The notes: generated from the letters alone by a model not told the origin. Shown: positions 18,318 to 28,878, numbered from the stretch's first letter. The stretch: DNA of 64,000 bases from Muribaculaceae bacterium (GCA_029055345.1 JAIDDJ010000032.1:62001-126000), one strand, 5' to 3'. Numbers and translations: made by a program.

Positions 18318-20204
18318 ATGGAACCACTGAAACATGAGTGCGGCGTCGCGATGGTGCGTCTGCTCAAGCCCCTTGCCTATTACCAGGAGAAATACGGCTC
18401 ATGGATGTATGGGCTTAACAAGCTTTATCTCCTCATGGAAAAGCAGCATAACAGGGGCCAGGAAGGGGCCGGCCTCGCTTGTGTAAAGATGAGGGCCGCT
18501 CCGGGCGAAGAATTCATGTTTCGTGAACGAGCGGAAGGCTCGAATGCCATTCAGGAAATATTTAATGCAGTCCATCTTCAGCTTGACAAATTCTCTCACG
18601 CCGAGCTTAATGATGCCGACTTTGCAAGCCGCTTTATTCCCTTTGCCGGAGAACTTTACATGGGCCATCTCCGCTATTCCACAACAGGGAAAAGCGGCAT
18701 TTCTTTTGTCCACCCTTTCCTGCGCCGCAATAATTGGCGCGCACGAAATCTTTGCATTTGCGCCAATTTCAATCTCACCAATGTGGATGAAATCTTCGAC
18801 AGCATTGCAGTCAAGGGTCAACACCCCAGAATGGTATCCGATACCTATCTGCTTCTCGAGCAACTCGGCCATCGCCTTGACCGCGAAAGCGAACGATGCT
18901 TTAATGAAGCTATATCCGACGGGCTCAAAGATAAGCAGATCACAGACTATATTGAAGAACACATCGATGTTTCCACACTTCTCCGTGACTGCGCCCCTAT
19001 TTGGGACGGAGGATACGTGCTTTGCGGCGTAACCGGGTCAGGAGAGATGCTCGCTATGCGCGATCCATGGGGAATCCGCCCGGCATTCTGGTATATGGAT
19101 GATGAGGTTTTCGTGCTTACTTCCGAGCGTCCGGTCATCCAGACATCATTCAATGTTGAGACAGACCGCATACACGAACTCGCACCCGGCCAGGCTGTAA
19201 TCGTGTCGCGCGACGGGAATCTGCGTCTCAGCACTATTCTCGCTCCGGCCAGATACGCTCCATGCTCTTTCGAGCGTGTCTATTTCAGTCGCGGTTCCGA
19301 CCGTGACATCTACAAGGAACGTAAAGAACTCGGACGGACACTTGTCGAGCCTATCCTGAAAGCTATCGATAACGACATCGACAATACCGTATTTTCATAT
19401 ATTCCTAACACAGCCGAGGCCGCATTCTATGGCATGGTCCAGGGCTTCAATGAATACCTGAACGGACAGAAAGTGGAGGAAATGGCCCGATGGGGAAGCT
19501 ATCTTCCCGCAGAGAGAATAAGGGAAATACTTTCTCGGAGAATAAGAACCGAGAAAGTAGCGATAAAGGATATAAAACTGCGCACATTCATTTCCGATGA
19601 TTCAAGCCGCAATGACCTGGCAGCTCATGTATATGACGTGACTTACGGAAGTATTCGGCCAGGCCAGGACAACCTCGTGATAATTGATGACAGCATCGTG
19701 AGGGGAACGACTCTGCGGGAAAGCATCATCCGGATTCTCGACAGGCTTCACCCCCGCAGGATCGTAATAGTCAGTTCAAGTCCGCAGGTAAGATATCCGG
19801 ATTATTACGGCATAGATATGTCGCGCATGGACGAATTTATCGCCTTTAGGGCCGCAATTGCACTCGCCGAGGAACGCGGCAAAAAAAATGTAATACTCGA
19901 CATTTACAGAAAATGTCTCGAACAGAGGAATCTGCCTAAAGAACAGATGGCCAACTATGTGACCGAGCTATATGACCTGTTTACGGACGATGAGATATCT
20001 GATAAGATAGTCGAAATGCTCAAGCCTGGAGACATTGAGGCTGATGTAAAAATCGTATATCAAAGCATCGATGGCCTTCACCACTCTTGTCCAAATCATC
20101 CGGGTGACTGGTATTTCTCAGGAAACTATCCCACCCCCGGCGGAATTAAAAGAATCAACGAAGCATATATTAATTATATCGAAGAAATATATAATCAGAA
20201 ATGA
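18318..20204 (+). CDS. purF: amidophosphoribosyltransferase
   Basis: This 628-residue enzyme catalyses the first committed purine step, PRPP plus glutamine to phosphoribosylamine. It has an N-terminal class-II glutaminase domain whose nucleophile is Cys8 in KHECGVAM, so the first seven residues are a propeptide that must be removed, as in B. subtilis PurF. The glutaminase motifs QHNRGQEGAG and GHLRYSTTGKSG follow. The C-terminal phosphoribosyltransferase domain has VIIDDSIVRGTTL around residues 453-465. The protein is longer than E. coli PurF (505), as is usual for Bacteroidetes. It overlaps carA by four bases (ATGA), coupling purine and pyrimidine entry enzymes. Confidence 0.95.
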   Translation: MEPLKHECGVAMVRLLKPLAYYQEKYGSWMYGLNKLYLLMEKQHNRGQEGAGLACVKMRAAPGEEFMFRERAEGSNAIQEIFNAVHLQLDKFSHAELNDADFASRFIPFAGELYMGHLRYSTTGKSGISFVHPFLRRNNWRARNLCICANFNLTNVDEIFDSIAVKGQHPRMVSDTYLLLEQLGHRLDRESERCFNEAISDGLKDKQITDYIEEHIDVSTLLRDCAPIWDGGYVLCGVTGSGEMLAMRDPWGIRPAFWYMDDEVFVLTSERPVIQTSFNVETDRIHELAPGQAVIVSRDGNLRLSTILAPARYAPCSFERVYFSRGSDRDIYKERKELGRTLVEPILKAIDNDIDNTVFSYIPNTAEAAFYGMVQGFNEYLNGQKVEEMARWGSYLPAERIREILSRRIRTEKVAIKDIKLRTFISDDSSRNDLAAHVYDVTYGSIRPGQDNLVIIDDSIVRGTTLRESIIRILDRLHPRRIVIVSSSPQVRYPDYYGIDMSRMDEFIAFRAAIALAEERGKKNVILDIYRKCLEQRNLPKEQMANYVTELYDLFTDDEISDKIVEMLKPGDIEADVKIVYQSIDGLHHSCPNHPGDWYFSGNYPTPGGIKRINEAYINYIEEIYNQK

Positions 20205-21280
20205 AAAAAGCCACACTGATACTTGACGACGGCACGCGGTTCGAAGGCGAATCGTTCGGCTATGAAGGTAATGTAGCCGGTGAAGTCGTATTCAACACAG
20301 CAATGACCGGCTATCCGGAAAGCCTGACCGACCCCTCTTATGCCGGTCAGCTGATGGTGTTGACCTACCCTCTGATAGGCAACTATGGAGTGCCATCGAC
20401 TGAGGATACCGAAGATGGCCTTGAAAGATTCATGGAAAGCGACCGTATCTATGCGTCCGGTATCATAGTGAGCGATTATTCCGAGTGCTACAGCCATTGG
20501 AACGCCCACGAAAGCCTATCTGACTGGTTGAAGCGTGAAAAGGTGCCCGGTATCACCGGCGTTGACACCCGTTGGCTCACCCAGATTCTTAGAGAACATG
20601 GCGTAATGATGGGTAGAATCATCGTTGAAGGCGATTCATCAGTGCCGGCAATGCCTGACTATAACGATATCAATTATGTTGATATAGTTTCTACTCCTGG
20701 AATCAAAGTTTACAATGAAGGCGCTCCGAAACGCGTCGTCCTCGTGGATTGCGGAGCAAAAAATAATATTATCCGTTGTCTTACCCGCCGCGGAGTCGAA
20801 GTGGTCCGCGTGCCTTGGAATCATGATTTCAATGACATGGAATTCGACGGGCTATTTATCTCAAATGGGCCCGGCAACCCGGAAGCTTGCGATGCCGCGG
20901 TAAATAATATCCGCAAATTTATTTCAAATCCGGATGAAAAGCGCCCACTGATGGGTATATGCATGGGCAATCAACTCCTCTCGAAGGCTGCGGGAGCCAC
21001 GATTTACAAGTTGAAATATGGCCATCGTTCCCATAATCAGCCGGTCCGTATGGAAGGCTCCGACCGTTGTTTCATCACAAGCCAGAACCATGGCTTCGCC
21101 GTTGACCCTTCGACACTTAAAGAGGGCTGGAAGCCATATTTTACAAATATGAACGATGGCTCAAACGAAGGTATCAGGCACGAAAGCCGGCCATGGTTCT
21201 CTTCACAATTCCACCCGGAAGCTTCCGGAGGGCCGGTAGACACCGAGTTCCTCTTTGACGACTTCATCAATCTACTCTGA
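20201..21280 (+). CDS. carA: carbamoyl-phosphate synthase small (glutaminase) subunit
   Basis: This 359-residue subunit supplies ammonia from glutamine to CarB. The N-terminal CPSase_sm_chain domain has LILDDGTRFEGESFGY and FNTAMTGYPESLTDPSY. The C-terminal class-I glutaminase has nucleophile C254 in GICMGNQ and H338/E340 in SSQFHPEAS. The start codon overlaps the purF stop (ATGA), indicating translational coupling. It supplies carbamoyl phosphate for pyrimidines (and for arginine if that pathway exists elsewhere). Confidence 0.97.
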   Translation: MKKATLILDDGTRFEGESFGYEGNVAGEVVFNTAMTGYPESLTDPSYAGQLMVLTYPLIGNYGVPSTEDTEDGLERFMESDRIYASGIIVSDYSECYSHWNAHESLSDWLKREKVPGITGVDTRWLTQILREHGVMMGRIIVEGDSSVPAMPDYNDINYVDIVSTPGIKVYNEGAPKRVVLVDCGAKNNIIRCLTRRGVEVVRVPWNHDFNDMEFDGLFISNGPGNPEACDAAVNNIRKFISNPDEKRPLMGICMGNQLLSKAAGATIYKLKYGHRSHNQPVRMEGSDRCFITSQNHGFAVDPSTLKEGWKPYFTNMNDGSNEGIRHESRPWFSSQFHPEASGGPVDTEFLFDDFINLL

Positions 21281-21305
21281 GACCACCCCAAACAAAAGAA
21301 TAAAA

Positions 21306-24300
21306 ATGTTAAAGGACAAGGAAATAAAGAAAGTACTCGTGCTCGGTTCGGGAGCACTCAAGATCGGCGAGGCCGGCGAATTCGACTATTCCGGAAGCCA
21401 AGCCTTGAAAGCACTTCGTGAAGAAGGGATCGAGACTGTGCTTATCAACCCTAATATAGCCACTGTCCAGACATCGGAAGGGGTGGCAGATCATATATAT
21501 TTCTTGCCGGTTACTCCTGAATTTGTCGAAAAGGTAATCGCCCGGGAAAGGCCGCAAGGAATCATGCTCGCGTTCGGGGGCCAGACAGCCCTTAACTGCG
21601 GAGTCGAACTGTTCCATCGCGGGGTGCTCGACAAATATGGTGTCAAGGTGCTCGGAACCCCCGTGCAGGCAATCATCAACACTGAAGACCGCGAGATTTT
21701 CGTAGAGAAACTTAACGAAATCGATGTCCGGACCATCAGTTCGGTCGCTTGCGATAATAAAGAGCAGGCCCTCAAGGCTGCCGATGAACTCGGATATCCG
21801 GTGATTCTAAGAGCAGCATACGCGCTTGGCGGCCTCGGTTCCGGATTCTGCGACAATGCTGAGGAATTAGCTTCTCTGGCTGAAAAAGCTTTCTCTTTTT
21901 CTCCTCAGGTGCTCGTGGAGAAAAGTCTCAAAGGCTGGAAGGAGGTAGAATATGAGGTGGTACGGGATGCATTTGACAACTGCATTACGGTCTGCAATAT
22001 GGAGAACTTCGATCCTCTGGGAATTCATACCGGAGAGAGTATTGTGGTGGCTCCTTCCCAAACGCTTTCAAATTCTGAATACCATAAGCTTCGTGAACTG
22101 TCAATCCGCATCGCACGCCATATAGGTATCATTGGAGAATGCAATGTGCAGTTTGCACTTTGCCCCGATTCAGAAGACTATAGGGTGATTGAGGTTAATG
22201 CTCGCTTGTCGCGTTCTTCAGCTCTGGCATCCAAAGCTACAGGCTATCCGCTCGCTTTCGTTGCCGCGAAATTGGGACTCGGGTATGGTCTGTTTGACCT
22301 TAACAACTCCGTTACTAAAACCACCTCCGCTTTCTTTGAGCCCGCCCTTGACTATTGCGTTTGCAAAATACCGCGGTGGGACCTCGGTAAATTCCATCGT
22401 GTCAACCGCGAACTTGAGTCATCTATGAAATCCGTGGGCGAAGTGATGGCTATCGGGCGCTCTTTTGAAGAGGCTATTCAAAAGGGTCTGCGTATGATAG
22501 GTCAGGGCATGCATGGATTCGTGGAGAACAAGGAACTGGAAATTCCCGACATTGATGGCGCGCTCCACGCTCCAACCGACAAACGAATTTTCGTTATCGA
22601 GAAAGCCTTCGACAAGGGATATACCGTTGAGCAAATTCACGAGCTCACAAAAATTGACCCCTGGTTCCTCGAAAAACTTAAAAAAATCCATGATATCGAC
22701 AGCGAGCTTCGCTCCACTCCCGGATTGGAAGCGCTCCCCCATCGACTTTTCCGTAAAGCCAAGAAAGCCGGATTTTCTGATTTTCAGATCGCAAGGGCCA
22801 TCGGTATGGAGAAGGAGATGGATATCGAGAAAGCTTGTATTCGTGTCCGCGATCGAAGGAAAGCCCTCGGCATAATCCCCGCCGTGAAGCAGATCGACAC
22901 TCTTGCCGGAGAATTCCCCGCGGCAACCAATTACTTGTATCTCACATATGGCGGAGAACATAATGATATCACCTATGAGCATGATCACAGATCAGTCATT
23001 GTGCTTGGATCGGGAGCTTACAGAATTGGGTCTTCGGTAGAATTCGACTGGTGTGGAGTGCAGGCCCTGAACACTATTCGTAAGGAAGGATACAGATCGG
23101 TTATGATAAATTATAATCCTGAAACTGTGTCGACTGATTACGATGTGTGCGACCGACTCTATTTTGACGAACTGACTTTTGAGCGTGTTCTTGATATAAT
23201 CGATTTCGAAACGCCTCATGGCGTGATTGTCTCGACCGGAGGTCAGATTCCTAACAATCTCGCATTAAAGCTTGATGAACAAGGAGTCCCTCTTCTTGGC
23301 ACTTCGGCCCAGAGCATCGACAATGCAGAAGACCGGGAGAAATTCTCCGCCATGCTGGGCCGAATCGGAGTTGACCAGCCTGAATGGAGCGCTCTGTCAT
23401 CGATGGAAGACATCAATGCCTTCGTCGACAAAGTTGGATTCCCGGTTTTGGTGCGTCCGTCTTACGTACTGTCAGGCGCAGCTATGAATGTATGCTATGA
23501 CCGCGACCAGCTCGAACGGTTCCTTACTCTTGCCGCCAACGTATCTAAACGCCACCCGGTGGTGGTCAGTCAATTCCTCGAGCATGCCAAGGAGGTGGAA
23601 ATGGATGCGGTGGCCCGTAACGGAGAGATTATCGCTTATGCAATATCTGAACACGTCGAGTTCGCCGGAGTCCATTCGGGTGATGCCACAATTCAGTTCC
23701 CGCCTCAGAAATTATATGTGGAAACGGCGCGCAGAATCAAAAAAATTTCGAAAAAAATCGCACGGCAGCTTAATATAAGCGGTCCGTTTAATATCCAGTT
23801 CCTTGCAAGGGATAATGATATAAAGGTGATTGAATGTAACCTGAGAGCCTCCCGTAGTTTCCCGTTTGTAAGCAAGGTATTGAAGATTAATTTTATAGAA
23901 TTGGCCACACGCATCATGCTCGGCCTCCCTGTGAGCAAGCCTGACAAGAGTGTGTTTGATCTCGACTACGTGGGGGTCAAGGCAAGCCAGTTCTCTTTCA
24001 ACCGGCTGCAGAAAGCCGACCCTAAACTCGGTGTCGATATGGTCTCTACCGGCGAAGTCGGCTGTCTGGGTGAAGATGCCCGCTCCGCACTCCTGAATGC
24101 CATGTTGTCGGTCGGTCAACGTGTTCCGAAAAAAAATATCCTTCTCTCCACCGGCGATGGCAAGCAGAAAGGAGATCTCCTCGGCGCGGCTAAACTTCTC
24201 GTTCAAAATGGGTATACTCTGTATGCAACCGAGGGAACGAGCCGCCATCTTACGGAAAACAACATACCTAATGTCCGTGTGTATTGGCCGGATGAGCAGG

Positions 24301-24530
24301 GAAAGCCTCAGGCTATCGATATGCTGAATGATCATGAGATTGACCTCGTGATCAATATCCCTCGCAACCATTCGGTGAAAGAGGTGACCAACGGATACCG
24401 GATTCGGCGCACAGCTATCGACAGAAATATACCTTTGATTACCAATGCCCGACTCGCATCCGCTTTCATCAAGGCTTTCTGCGCGATGAGTCCTGACGAA
24501 CTTGAAATCAAATCCTGGCAAGAATTCTAA
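21306..24530 (+). CDS. carB: carbamoyl-phosphate synthase large subunit
   Basis: A 1074-residue subunit that makes carbamoyl phosphate from bicarbonate, ammonia and two ATP. It contains two homologous ATP-grasp halves: the first begins VLVLGSGALKIGEAGEFDYSG, and the second near residue 560 begins VIVLGSGAYRIGSSVEFDWC. A C-terminal MGS-like allosteric domain starts at about residue 945 (LLSTGDGKQKGDLLGAAKLL). The start is set at ATG 21306, 25 bases after the carA stop; the track's upstream start lies inside carA. Length and motifs are complete. Confidence 0.97.
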   Translation: MLKDKEIKKVLVLGSGALKIGEAGEFDYSGSQALKALREEGIETVLINPNIATVQTSEGVADHIYFLPVTPEFVEKVIARERPQGIMLAFGGQTALNCGVELFHRGVLDKYGVKVLGTPVQAIINTEDREIFVEKLNEIDVRTISSVACDNKEQALKAADELGYPVILRAAYALGGLGSGFCDNAEELASLAEKAFSFSPQVLVEKSLKGWKEVEYEVVRDAFDNCITVCNMENFDPLGIHTGESIVVAPSQTLSNSEYHKLRELSIRIARHIGIIGECNVQFALCPDSEDYRVIEVNARLSRSSALASKATGYPLAFVAAKLGLGYGLFDLNNSVTKTTSAFFEPALDYCVCKIPRWDLGKFHRVNRELESSMKSVGEVMAIGRSFEEAIQKGLRMIGQGMHGFVENKELEIPDIDGALHAPTDKRIFVIEKAFDKGYTVEQIHELTKIDPWFLEKLKKIHDIDSELRSTPGLEALPHRLFRKAKKAGFSDFQIARAIGMEKEMDIEKACIRVRDRRKALGIIPAVKQIDTLAGEFPAATNYLYLTYGGEHNDITYEHDHRSVIVLGSGAYRIGSSVEFDWCGVQALNTIRKEGYRSVMINYNPETVSTDYDVCDRLYFDELTFERVLDIIDFETPHGVIVSTGGQIPNNLALKLDEQGVPLLGTSAQSIDNAEDREKFSAMLGRIGVDQPEWSALSSMEDINAFVDKVGFPVLVRPSYVLSGAAMNVCYDRDQLERFLTLAANVSKRHPVVVSQFLEHAKEVEMDAVARNGEIIAYAISEHVEFAGVHSGDATIQFPPQKLYVETARRIKKISKKIARQLNISGPFNIQFLARDNDIKVIECNLRASRSFPFVSKVLKINFIELATRIMLGLPVSKPDKSVFDLDYVGVKASQFSFNRLQKADPKLGVDMVSTGEVGCLGEDARSALLNAMLSVGQRVPKKNILLSTGDGKQKGDLLGAAKLLVQNGYTLYATEGTSRHLTENNIPNVRVYWPDEQGKPQAIDMLNDHEIDLVINIPRNHSVKEVTNGYRIRRTAIDRNIPLITNARLASAFIKAFCAMSPDELEIKSWQEF

Positions 24531-24534
24531 TCTT

Positions 24535-25809
24535 ATGGAAATTCTGATAGAAAACGGCCGCATCTGGAACGGAACTGACTTTACGGAAGGTAACGTTCTC
24601 ATTATTGATGGGTTGATAAGTGCTGTAGGTGCCGATGTTGATTGTGCTCCCGGTTGCCGGCATATAAATGCGGGAGGCGCTTCCGTGCTGCCGGGCCTGG
24701 TTGATGTTCACGTTCATTTTCGTGAACCCGGTTTTAGCTATAAGGAGACTATTGAAGCCGGATCGAAGGCTGCCGCCCACGGCGGTTTCACTACGGTTTG
24801 CACGATGCCGAATTTAAAACCAGCCCCCGATTCCCTTGAAAATCTGGAAGAACAGACACGCATCATCCGGAGGGACGCATGTATAGAAGTTAAGCCATAT
24901 GCTACCATCACTCGCAGTCGTCTGGGTGGAGAACTGATTGATTATGAGGCACTCGCACCGCTCGTTGCCGGATTTTCCGATGACGGCTCCGGAGTGCAGT
25001 CAGAAGACATTATGCGTCGCGCGATGATGGGTATAGCTCCGACAGGCAAAGTGCTGGCAGCTCATTGTGAAGTTGAAGCCCTTCTTAATAAAGGCTATAT
25101 CCATGATGGTGAATATGCACGTGAACATGGCCATCGGGGAATTTCTTCGGAAAGCGAATGGAAAGAAGTGGAACGCGATATACGCCTTTGCGAAGAGACC
25201 GGATGCCCTCTCCATATATGCCATGTCTCAACAAGTCAAAGCGTTGAACTCGTAAGGCAGGCAAAAGCCGAAGGTCTTCCCGTGACCTGCGAGACGGCTG
25301 CCCACTATCTTGCATTTTGCGAATCAGACCTTCAGGAAGACGGACGCTTCAAGATGAATCCACCCCTCCGTTCCGCTTCCGACAGGGATGCCTTGCTTAA
25401 AGGTATCGCTGACGGGACCATCGACTGCATTGCTTCCGACCATGCACCTCATTCTTGCGAAGAAAAAAGTCGCGGACTTGAAAAAAGCGCCATGGGTGTG
25501 ACAGGGATAGAACTTTCGCTTCCTGCTGTTTACACTTATGCGGTTCTCCCCGGACATATATCATTCGGGCAGATGATTCGGCTTATGGCTGATAATCCCC
25601 GCAGAATTTTCGGTATAGAAGGTGGAATAATGCCCGGATGCCGGGCGGATATCACCGTGGTTGATTTCAACGCGGAGTTCATGGTGAGCCGTTCGTGCTT
25701 CTTATCAAAAGGGAAAGTGTCTCCTTTTGAAGGACATAATCTTAAGGGAGTTGTAATTGCCACTATAGCCGCCGGAGTCCCGGCATATTTGAAAGATGAA
25801 ACGAAATAA
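24535..25809 (+). CDS. pyrC: dihydroorotase (class I)
   Basis: This 424-residue amidohydrolase cyclises carbamoyl-aspartate to dihydroorotate. The first metal-binding pair is H59/H61 in VDVHVHFREPGFSYKE; TTVCTMPNLKPAPD and IASDHAPHSCEEK near residue 300 are further signatures. Together they indicate the class I (Bacillus-like) dihydroorotase rather than the short E. coli PyrC. The start at ATG 24535, four bases after the carB stop, replaces the longer ORF that overlaps carB. It overlaps pyrK by 14 bases. Confidence 0.95.
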   Translation: MEILIENGRIWNGTDFTEGNVLIIDGLISAVGADVDCAPGCRHINAGGASVLPGLVDVHVHFREPGFSYKETIEAGSKAAAHGGFTTVCTMPNLKPAPDSLENLEEQTRIIRRDACIEVKPYATITRSRLGGELIDYEALAPLVAGFSDDGSGVQSEDIMRRAMMGIAPTGKVLAAHCEVEALLNKGYIHDGEYAREHGHRGISSESEWKEVERDIRLCEETGCPLHICHVSTSQSVELVRQAKAEGLPVTCETAAHYLAFCESDLQEDGRFKMNPPLRSASDRDALLKGIADGTIDCIASDHAPHSCEEKSRGLEKSAMGVTGIELSLPAVYTYAVLPGHISFGQMIRLMADNPRRIFGIEGGIMPGCRADITVVDFNAEFMVSRSCFLSKGKVSPFEGHNLKGVVIATIAAGVPAYLKDETK

Positions 25810-26545
25810 CGATACAAATTATACCATTGTCGACAACCGCTGGATAGGTACGAACACGATGCTGATGGTTCTGGAAGGCCCCACGGATGAATTCACAATG
25901 CCCGGGCAGTTTATCAATATCGCAATTCCGGGATTCACGCTTAGACGCCCGATTTCAGTGTGCGACATTGAGGGAGACCTGCTGACTATAGTATATGATG
26001 TGGTAGGGCATGGCACTGAGGCATTATCTATTATGAAACCCGGAACGCGTCTTGATATCCTCCCTGCTCTCGGAAGGGGGTTTGATATCTCTAAATGCGG
26101 TGACCGGCCTGTACTTCTCGGTGGCGGTGTCGGATGTCCGCCGATTTATAGTCTCGCCAAAAATATGATATCACGGGAAATCCTCCCTACTGTCATTCTG
26201 GGGTTCAATTCGGATGAACGGATGATAATGATTGAACAATTCGAGAATCTCGATATTCCTTTCTATGTGGCTACAGTTGACGGGTCGTATGGCACGAAAG
26301 GATTCGTCACTGACGTTATTAAGGAAGAAGGGCTCAATCCGGATTATTTTTACGCATGTGGCCCGTTGCCGATGCTTCGGGCATTATGCTTGGGGCTGAC
26401 AATTCCCGGCCAGGTAAGTCTGGAAGCCCGCATGGCATGTGGCTTCGGTGCATGTATGTGCTGTTCGCTCGAAACAAAATCCGGGCCTAAACGAATCTGC
26501 AAGGAAGGCCCTGTATTCGACAAAGAGGAGTTAATATGGAAATAG
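25796..26545 (+). CDS. pyrK: dihydroorotate dehydrogenase electron-transfer subunit
   Basis: A 249-residue FAD and [2Fe-2S] protein that passes electrons from dihydroorotate oxidation to NAD+. The FAD-binding domain contains TLRRPISVCDI, the nucleotide-binding part has VLLGGGVGCPPIYSLAK, and the cluster ligands lie in MACGFGACMCC (around residues 213-223) plus a later RICKEGPVF cysteine. It partners with the adjacent class 1B PyrD. The start overlaps the pyrC end by 14 bases and its own end overlaps pyrD by 10, so the genes are probably translationally coupled. Confidence 0.95.
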   Translation: MKRNNDTNYTIVDNRWIGTNTMLMVLEGPTDEFTMPGQFINIAIPGFTLRRPISVCDIEGDLLTIVYDVVGHGTEALSIMKPGTRLDILPALGRGFDISKCGDRPVLLGGGVGCPPIYSLAKNMISREILPTVILGFNSDERMIMIEQFENLDIPFYVATVDGSYGTKGFVTDVIKEEGLNPDYFYACGPLPMLRALCLGLTIPGQVSLEARMACGFGACMCCSLETKSGPKRICKEGPVFDKEELIWK

Positions 26546-27456
26546 AAGGAAAAGAATTCGACCTCAGTGTCCGATTGAATGATGTCCGGCTTAAGAATCC
26601 CGTGATTCCGGCAAGCGGCTGCTTTGGCTATGGCTACGGCATGACCGATTACTACGATATAGACATTCTCGGATCGATATCTTTCAAAGGCACGACACTA
26701 AATCCTCGTTATGGCAATCCTCTTCCACGAGTCGCGGAATGCACTTCGGGAATGATAAATTCCGTCGGACTTCAGAATCCCGGAATTGATGCGGTTATCA
26801 GCGACGAACTTCCTAAGATGCGCGAAGCATTCCATGGCCCGATAATAGCCAACATCAGCGGTTTCTCTGTGGATGAATACCGTGAATGCTGTCATCGTAT
26901 AGACGGTCAGCCGCAGGTGGAGATAATTGAACTTAACGTGAGCTGTCCAAACGTGCATGGAGGAGGGATGAGCTTTGGCACATGTCCGGAATCAGTGGCT
27001 GAAGTTGTGAAGGCTGTGAAAGGGGTGACTTCAATTCCGGTCTTCGTGAAGCTATCACCCAACGTGACAGATATAGTCACGATAGCCCTCGCTGCCGAAC
27101 ATGCGGGGGCCGATGGTCTGTGCCTAATAAATACTCTCTTGGGAATGCGCATTGATTTGCGGACCCGAAAACCGGTAGTAGCCAACGTTATGGGCGGATT
27201 TTCCGGTCCTGCGGTATTCCCTGTAGCACTCAGGATGATTTATCAGGTCGCAAACGCCTGTTCAATCCCTGTTATCGGCTGCGGAGGAGTTTCTACAGCC
27301 GAAGACGTTCTTGAGATGATGATGGCCGGCGCTAAGGCCGTGGAAGTTGGAACCGCCAATCTTATAAATCCATGGGCTTGTCGCGATATCATAGATAACC
27401 TCCCGGACGCCATGGACCGATATGGAATTTCAAGTCTGGACAGCATTTGCAAATAG
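26536..27456 (+). CDS. pyrD: dihydroorotate dehydrogenase catalytic subunit, class 1B
   Basis: A 306-residue FMN enzyme that oxidises dihydroorotate to orotate. Family marks are LKNPVIPASGCFGYG near the N-terminus, LNVSCPN with the catalytic C137 (cysteine instead of serine marks class 1), LINTLLGMRID, and IPVIGCGGVSTAEDV with MAGAKAVEVGTA near the end. The adjacent pyrK identifies the NAD-linked 1B type, which works without quinone and suits an anaerobe. Confidence 0.96.
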   Translation: MEIEGKEFDLSVRLNDVRLKNPVIPASGCFGYGYGMTDYYDIDILGSISFKGTTLNPRYGNPLPRVAECTSGMINSVGLQNPGIDAVISDELPKMREAFHGPIIANISGFSVDEYRECCHRIDGQPQVEIIELNVSCPNVHGGGMSFGTCPESVAEVVKAVKGVTSIPVFVKLSPNVTDIVTIALAAEHAGADGLCLINTLLGMRIDLRTRKPVVANVMGGFSGPAVFPVALRMIYQVANACSIPVIGCGGVSTAEDVLEMMMAGAKAVEVGTANLINPWACRDIIDNLPDAMDRYGISSLDSICK

Positions 27457-27510
27457 ATTAAGAAAATAAACATATAAAATATCTTCAATGCCCTCTAACC
27501 AATTGCAATC

Positions 27511-28218
27511 ATGAATAAAGACGTAATTATTGCCTGCGACTTCGCAACCCCTGAAGCCACAATAAAGTTCCTCGACCTTTTCAAGGATGAAAAGCCTTTT
27601 GTCAAAATCGGAATGGAACTTTTTTATGCCGGAGGGCCGGAGATAGTTCGTGAATTGCGTAAACGCGGCCATAAAATTTTTCTCGACCTCAAGCTCCATG
27701 ACATTCCCAACACTGTGAAGAAGGCTATGAAAGTGCTTGCCTCTCTTGATGTGGATATGGTCAATGTCCATGCGGGGGGCACCGTAGAAATGATGCGTGC
27801 GGCTCTTGAAGGGCTTCAGGATGGACGTCCGGATGGCAACCGCCCCCTGATTATCGCAGTAACACAACTTACCAGCACATCGGAAAAAGCACTGCACGAA
27901 CAGCTCCTCATACCCGCAAGCATCAACGACACAATCATCAAATATGCTCAGAATGCAAAAGAAGCGGGACTTGATGGCGTTGTTTGCTCACCTCTGGAGG
28001 CTGCAATAGTAAAGGATGCCTGCGGCCAAGACTTTATAACCGTTACTCCGGGAATACGATATCCCGATGCAGCAAAAGATGATCAAAGCCGGATTACATC
28101 TCCTGAACGTGCACGCGAAATTGGCTCCGACTTCATTGTGGTGGGACGTCCGATCACCGCAGCTCCTGATCCTGTTGCCGCATATCGCCGTTGCTGCAAG
28201 GATTTCCTGGGTAAATAA
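27511..28218 (+). CDS. pyrF: orotidine 5'-phosphate decarboxylase
   Basis: A 235-residue enzyme catalysing the last step to UMP. The catalytic D59-K61-D64 array lies in [13 protein letters not shown], and the C-terminal phosphate-binding segment is [15 protein letters not shown]. This is the short subfamily (E. coli/Bacillus-like), whereas I recall Bacteroides species carrying a longer subfamily-2 PyrF of about 270 residues. That difference would fit acquisition of the pyr operon as a block. It lies 54 bases after pyrD. Confidence 0.95.
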   Translation: MNKDVIIACDFATPEATIKFLDLFKDEKPFVKIGMELFYAGGPEIVRELRKRGHKIFLDLKLHDIPNTVKKAMKVLASLDVDMVNVHAGGTVEMMRAALEGLQDGRPDGNRPLIIAVTQLTSTSEKALHEQLLIPASINDTIIKYAQNAKEAGLDGVVCSPLEAAIVKDACGQDFITVTPGIRYPDAAKDDQSRITSPERAREIGSDFIVVGRPITAAPDPVAAYRRCCKDFLGK

Positions 28219-28245
28219 TTCTACAAATACTTCTCAGTGCCTATT

Positions 28246-28878
28246 ATGGAAAAAGAAATTGCAAAAGAACTTCTCGGTATTAAAGCCGTGTTCCTTAGCC
28301 CCGATGAGCCATTCACCTGGGCGAGCGGTATCAAAAGCCCTATCTATTGTGACAATCGTCTTATTCTTACCTCGCCGGAAGTTCGCGACAAAGTGGAAAA
28401 GGCAATAGCGGCTTCTGTAAAGAAATATTACCCTGAGGCGGAAGTGCTTATGGGTACAAGTACGGCAGGAATTGCCCATGCAGCAATCGCCGCCCATCTT
28501 CTGGGAATGCCCATGGGATACGTTAGAGGCTCAGCTAAAGATCATGGCAGAAACAACCGTATCGAAGGCCGGCTTGAACCTGGCCAGAAAGTGGTAGTCA
28601 TCGAAGATCTTATTTCTACCGGTGGAAGTTGTATAGAAGTGGTCGAAGCTCTCCGTGAAGCCGGCGCTGACGTGCTCGGAGTGATTTCAATCTTTACTTA
28701 CGGGATGAAAAAGGGGCTCGAACGCCTCGATGCAGCAAAGGTGGAGAATCACTCGTTATCGAATTTCGACACTCTCGTTGAGGTGGCAGCTGATGAAAAT
28801 TATATTGCACCCGAAGATGTGAAACGTCTCCGAAAATTTATGTCTAACCCCTCCGATGAATCCTGGATGAATGCCTGA
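28246..28878 (+). CDS. pyrE: orotate phosphoribosyltransferase
   Basis: A 210-residue enzyme joining orotate and PRPP to OMP. The PRPP-binding motif VVVIEDLISTGGS lies at about 116-128, and the substrate region has FTWASGIKSPIYCDNR and YVRGSAKDHGRNNRIEG. The ATG at 28246 (MEKEIAKELL) is preferred over the upstream GTG at 28237 drawn by the ORF track. It lies 27 bases after pyrF. Confidence 0.95.
   Translation: MEKEIAKELLGIKAVFLSPDEPFTWASGIKSPIYCDNRLILTSPEVRDKVEKAIAASVKKYYPEAEVLMGTSTAGIAHAAIAAHLLGMPMGYVRGSAKDHGRNNRIEGRLEPGQKVVVIEDLISTGGSCIEVVEALREAGADVLGVISIFTYGMKKGLERLDAAKVENHSLSNFDTLVEVAADENYIAPEDVKRLRKFMSNPSDESWMNA

Noticed and set aside
23712-24602. 296-residue minus-strand ORF opposite carB
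   Set aside because: Antisense shadow of carB with no motif or promoter; the same applies to 39176-40066 (opposite purD), 59038-59814 (opposite the transglutaminase-like gene) and 33681-34391 (opposite purL).
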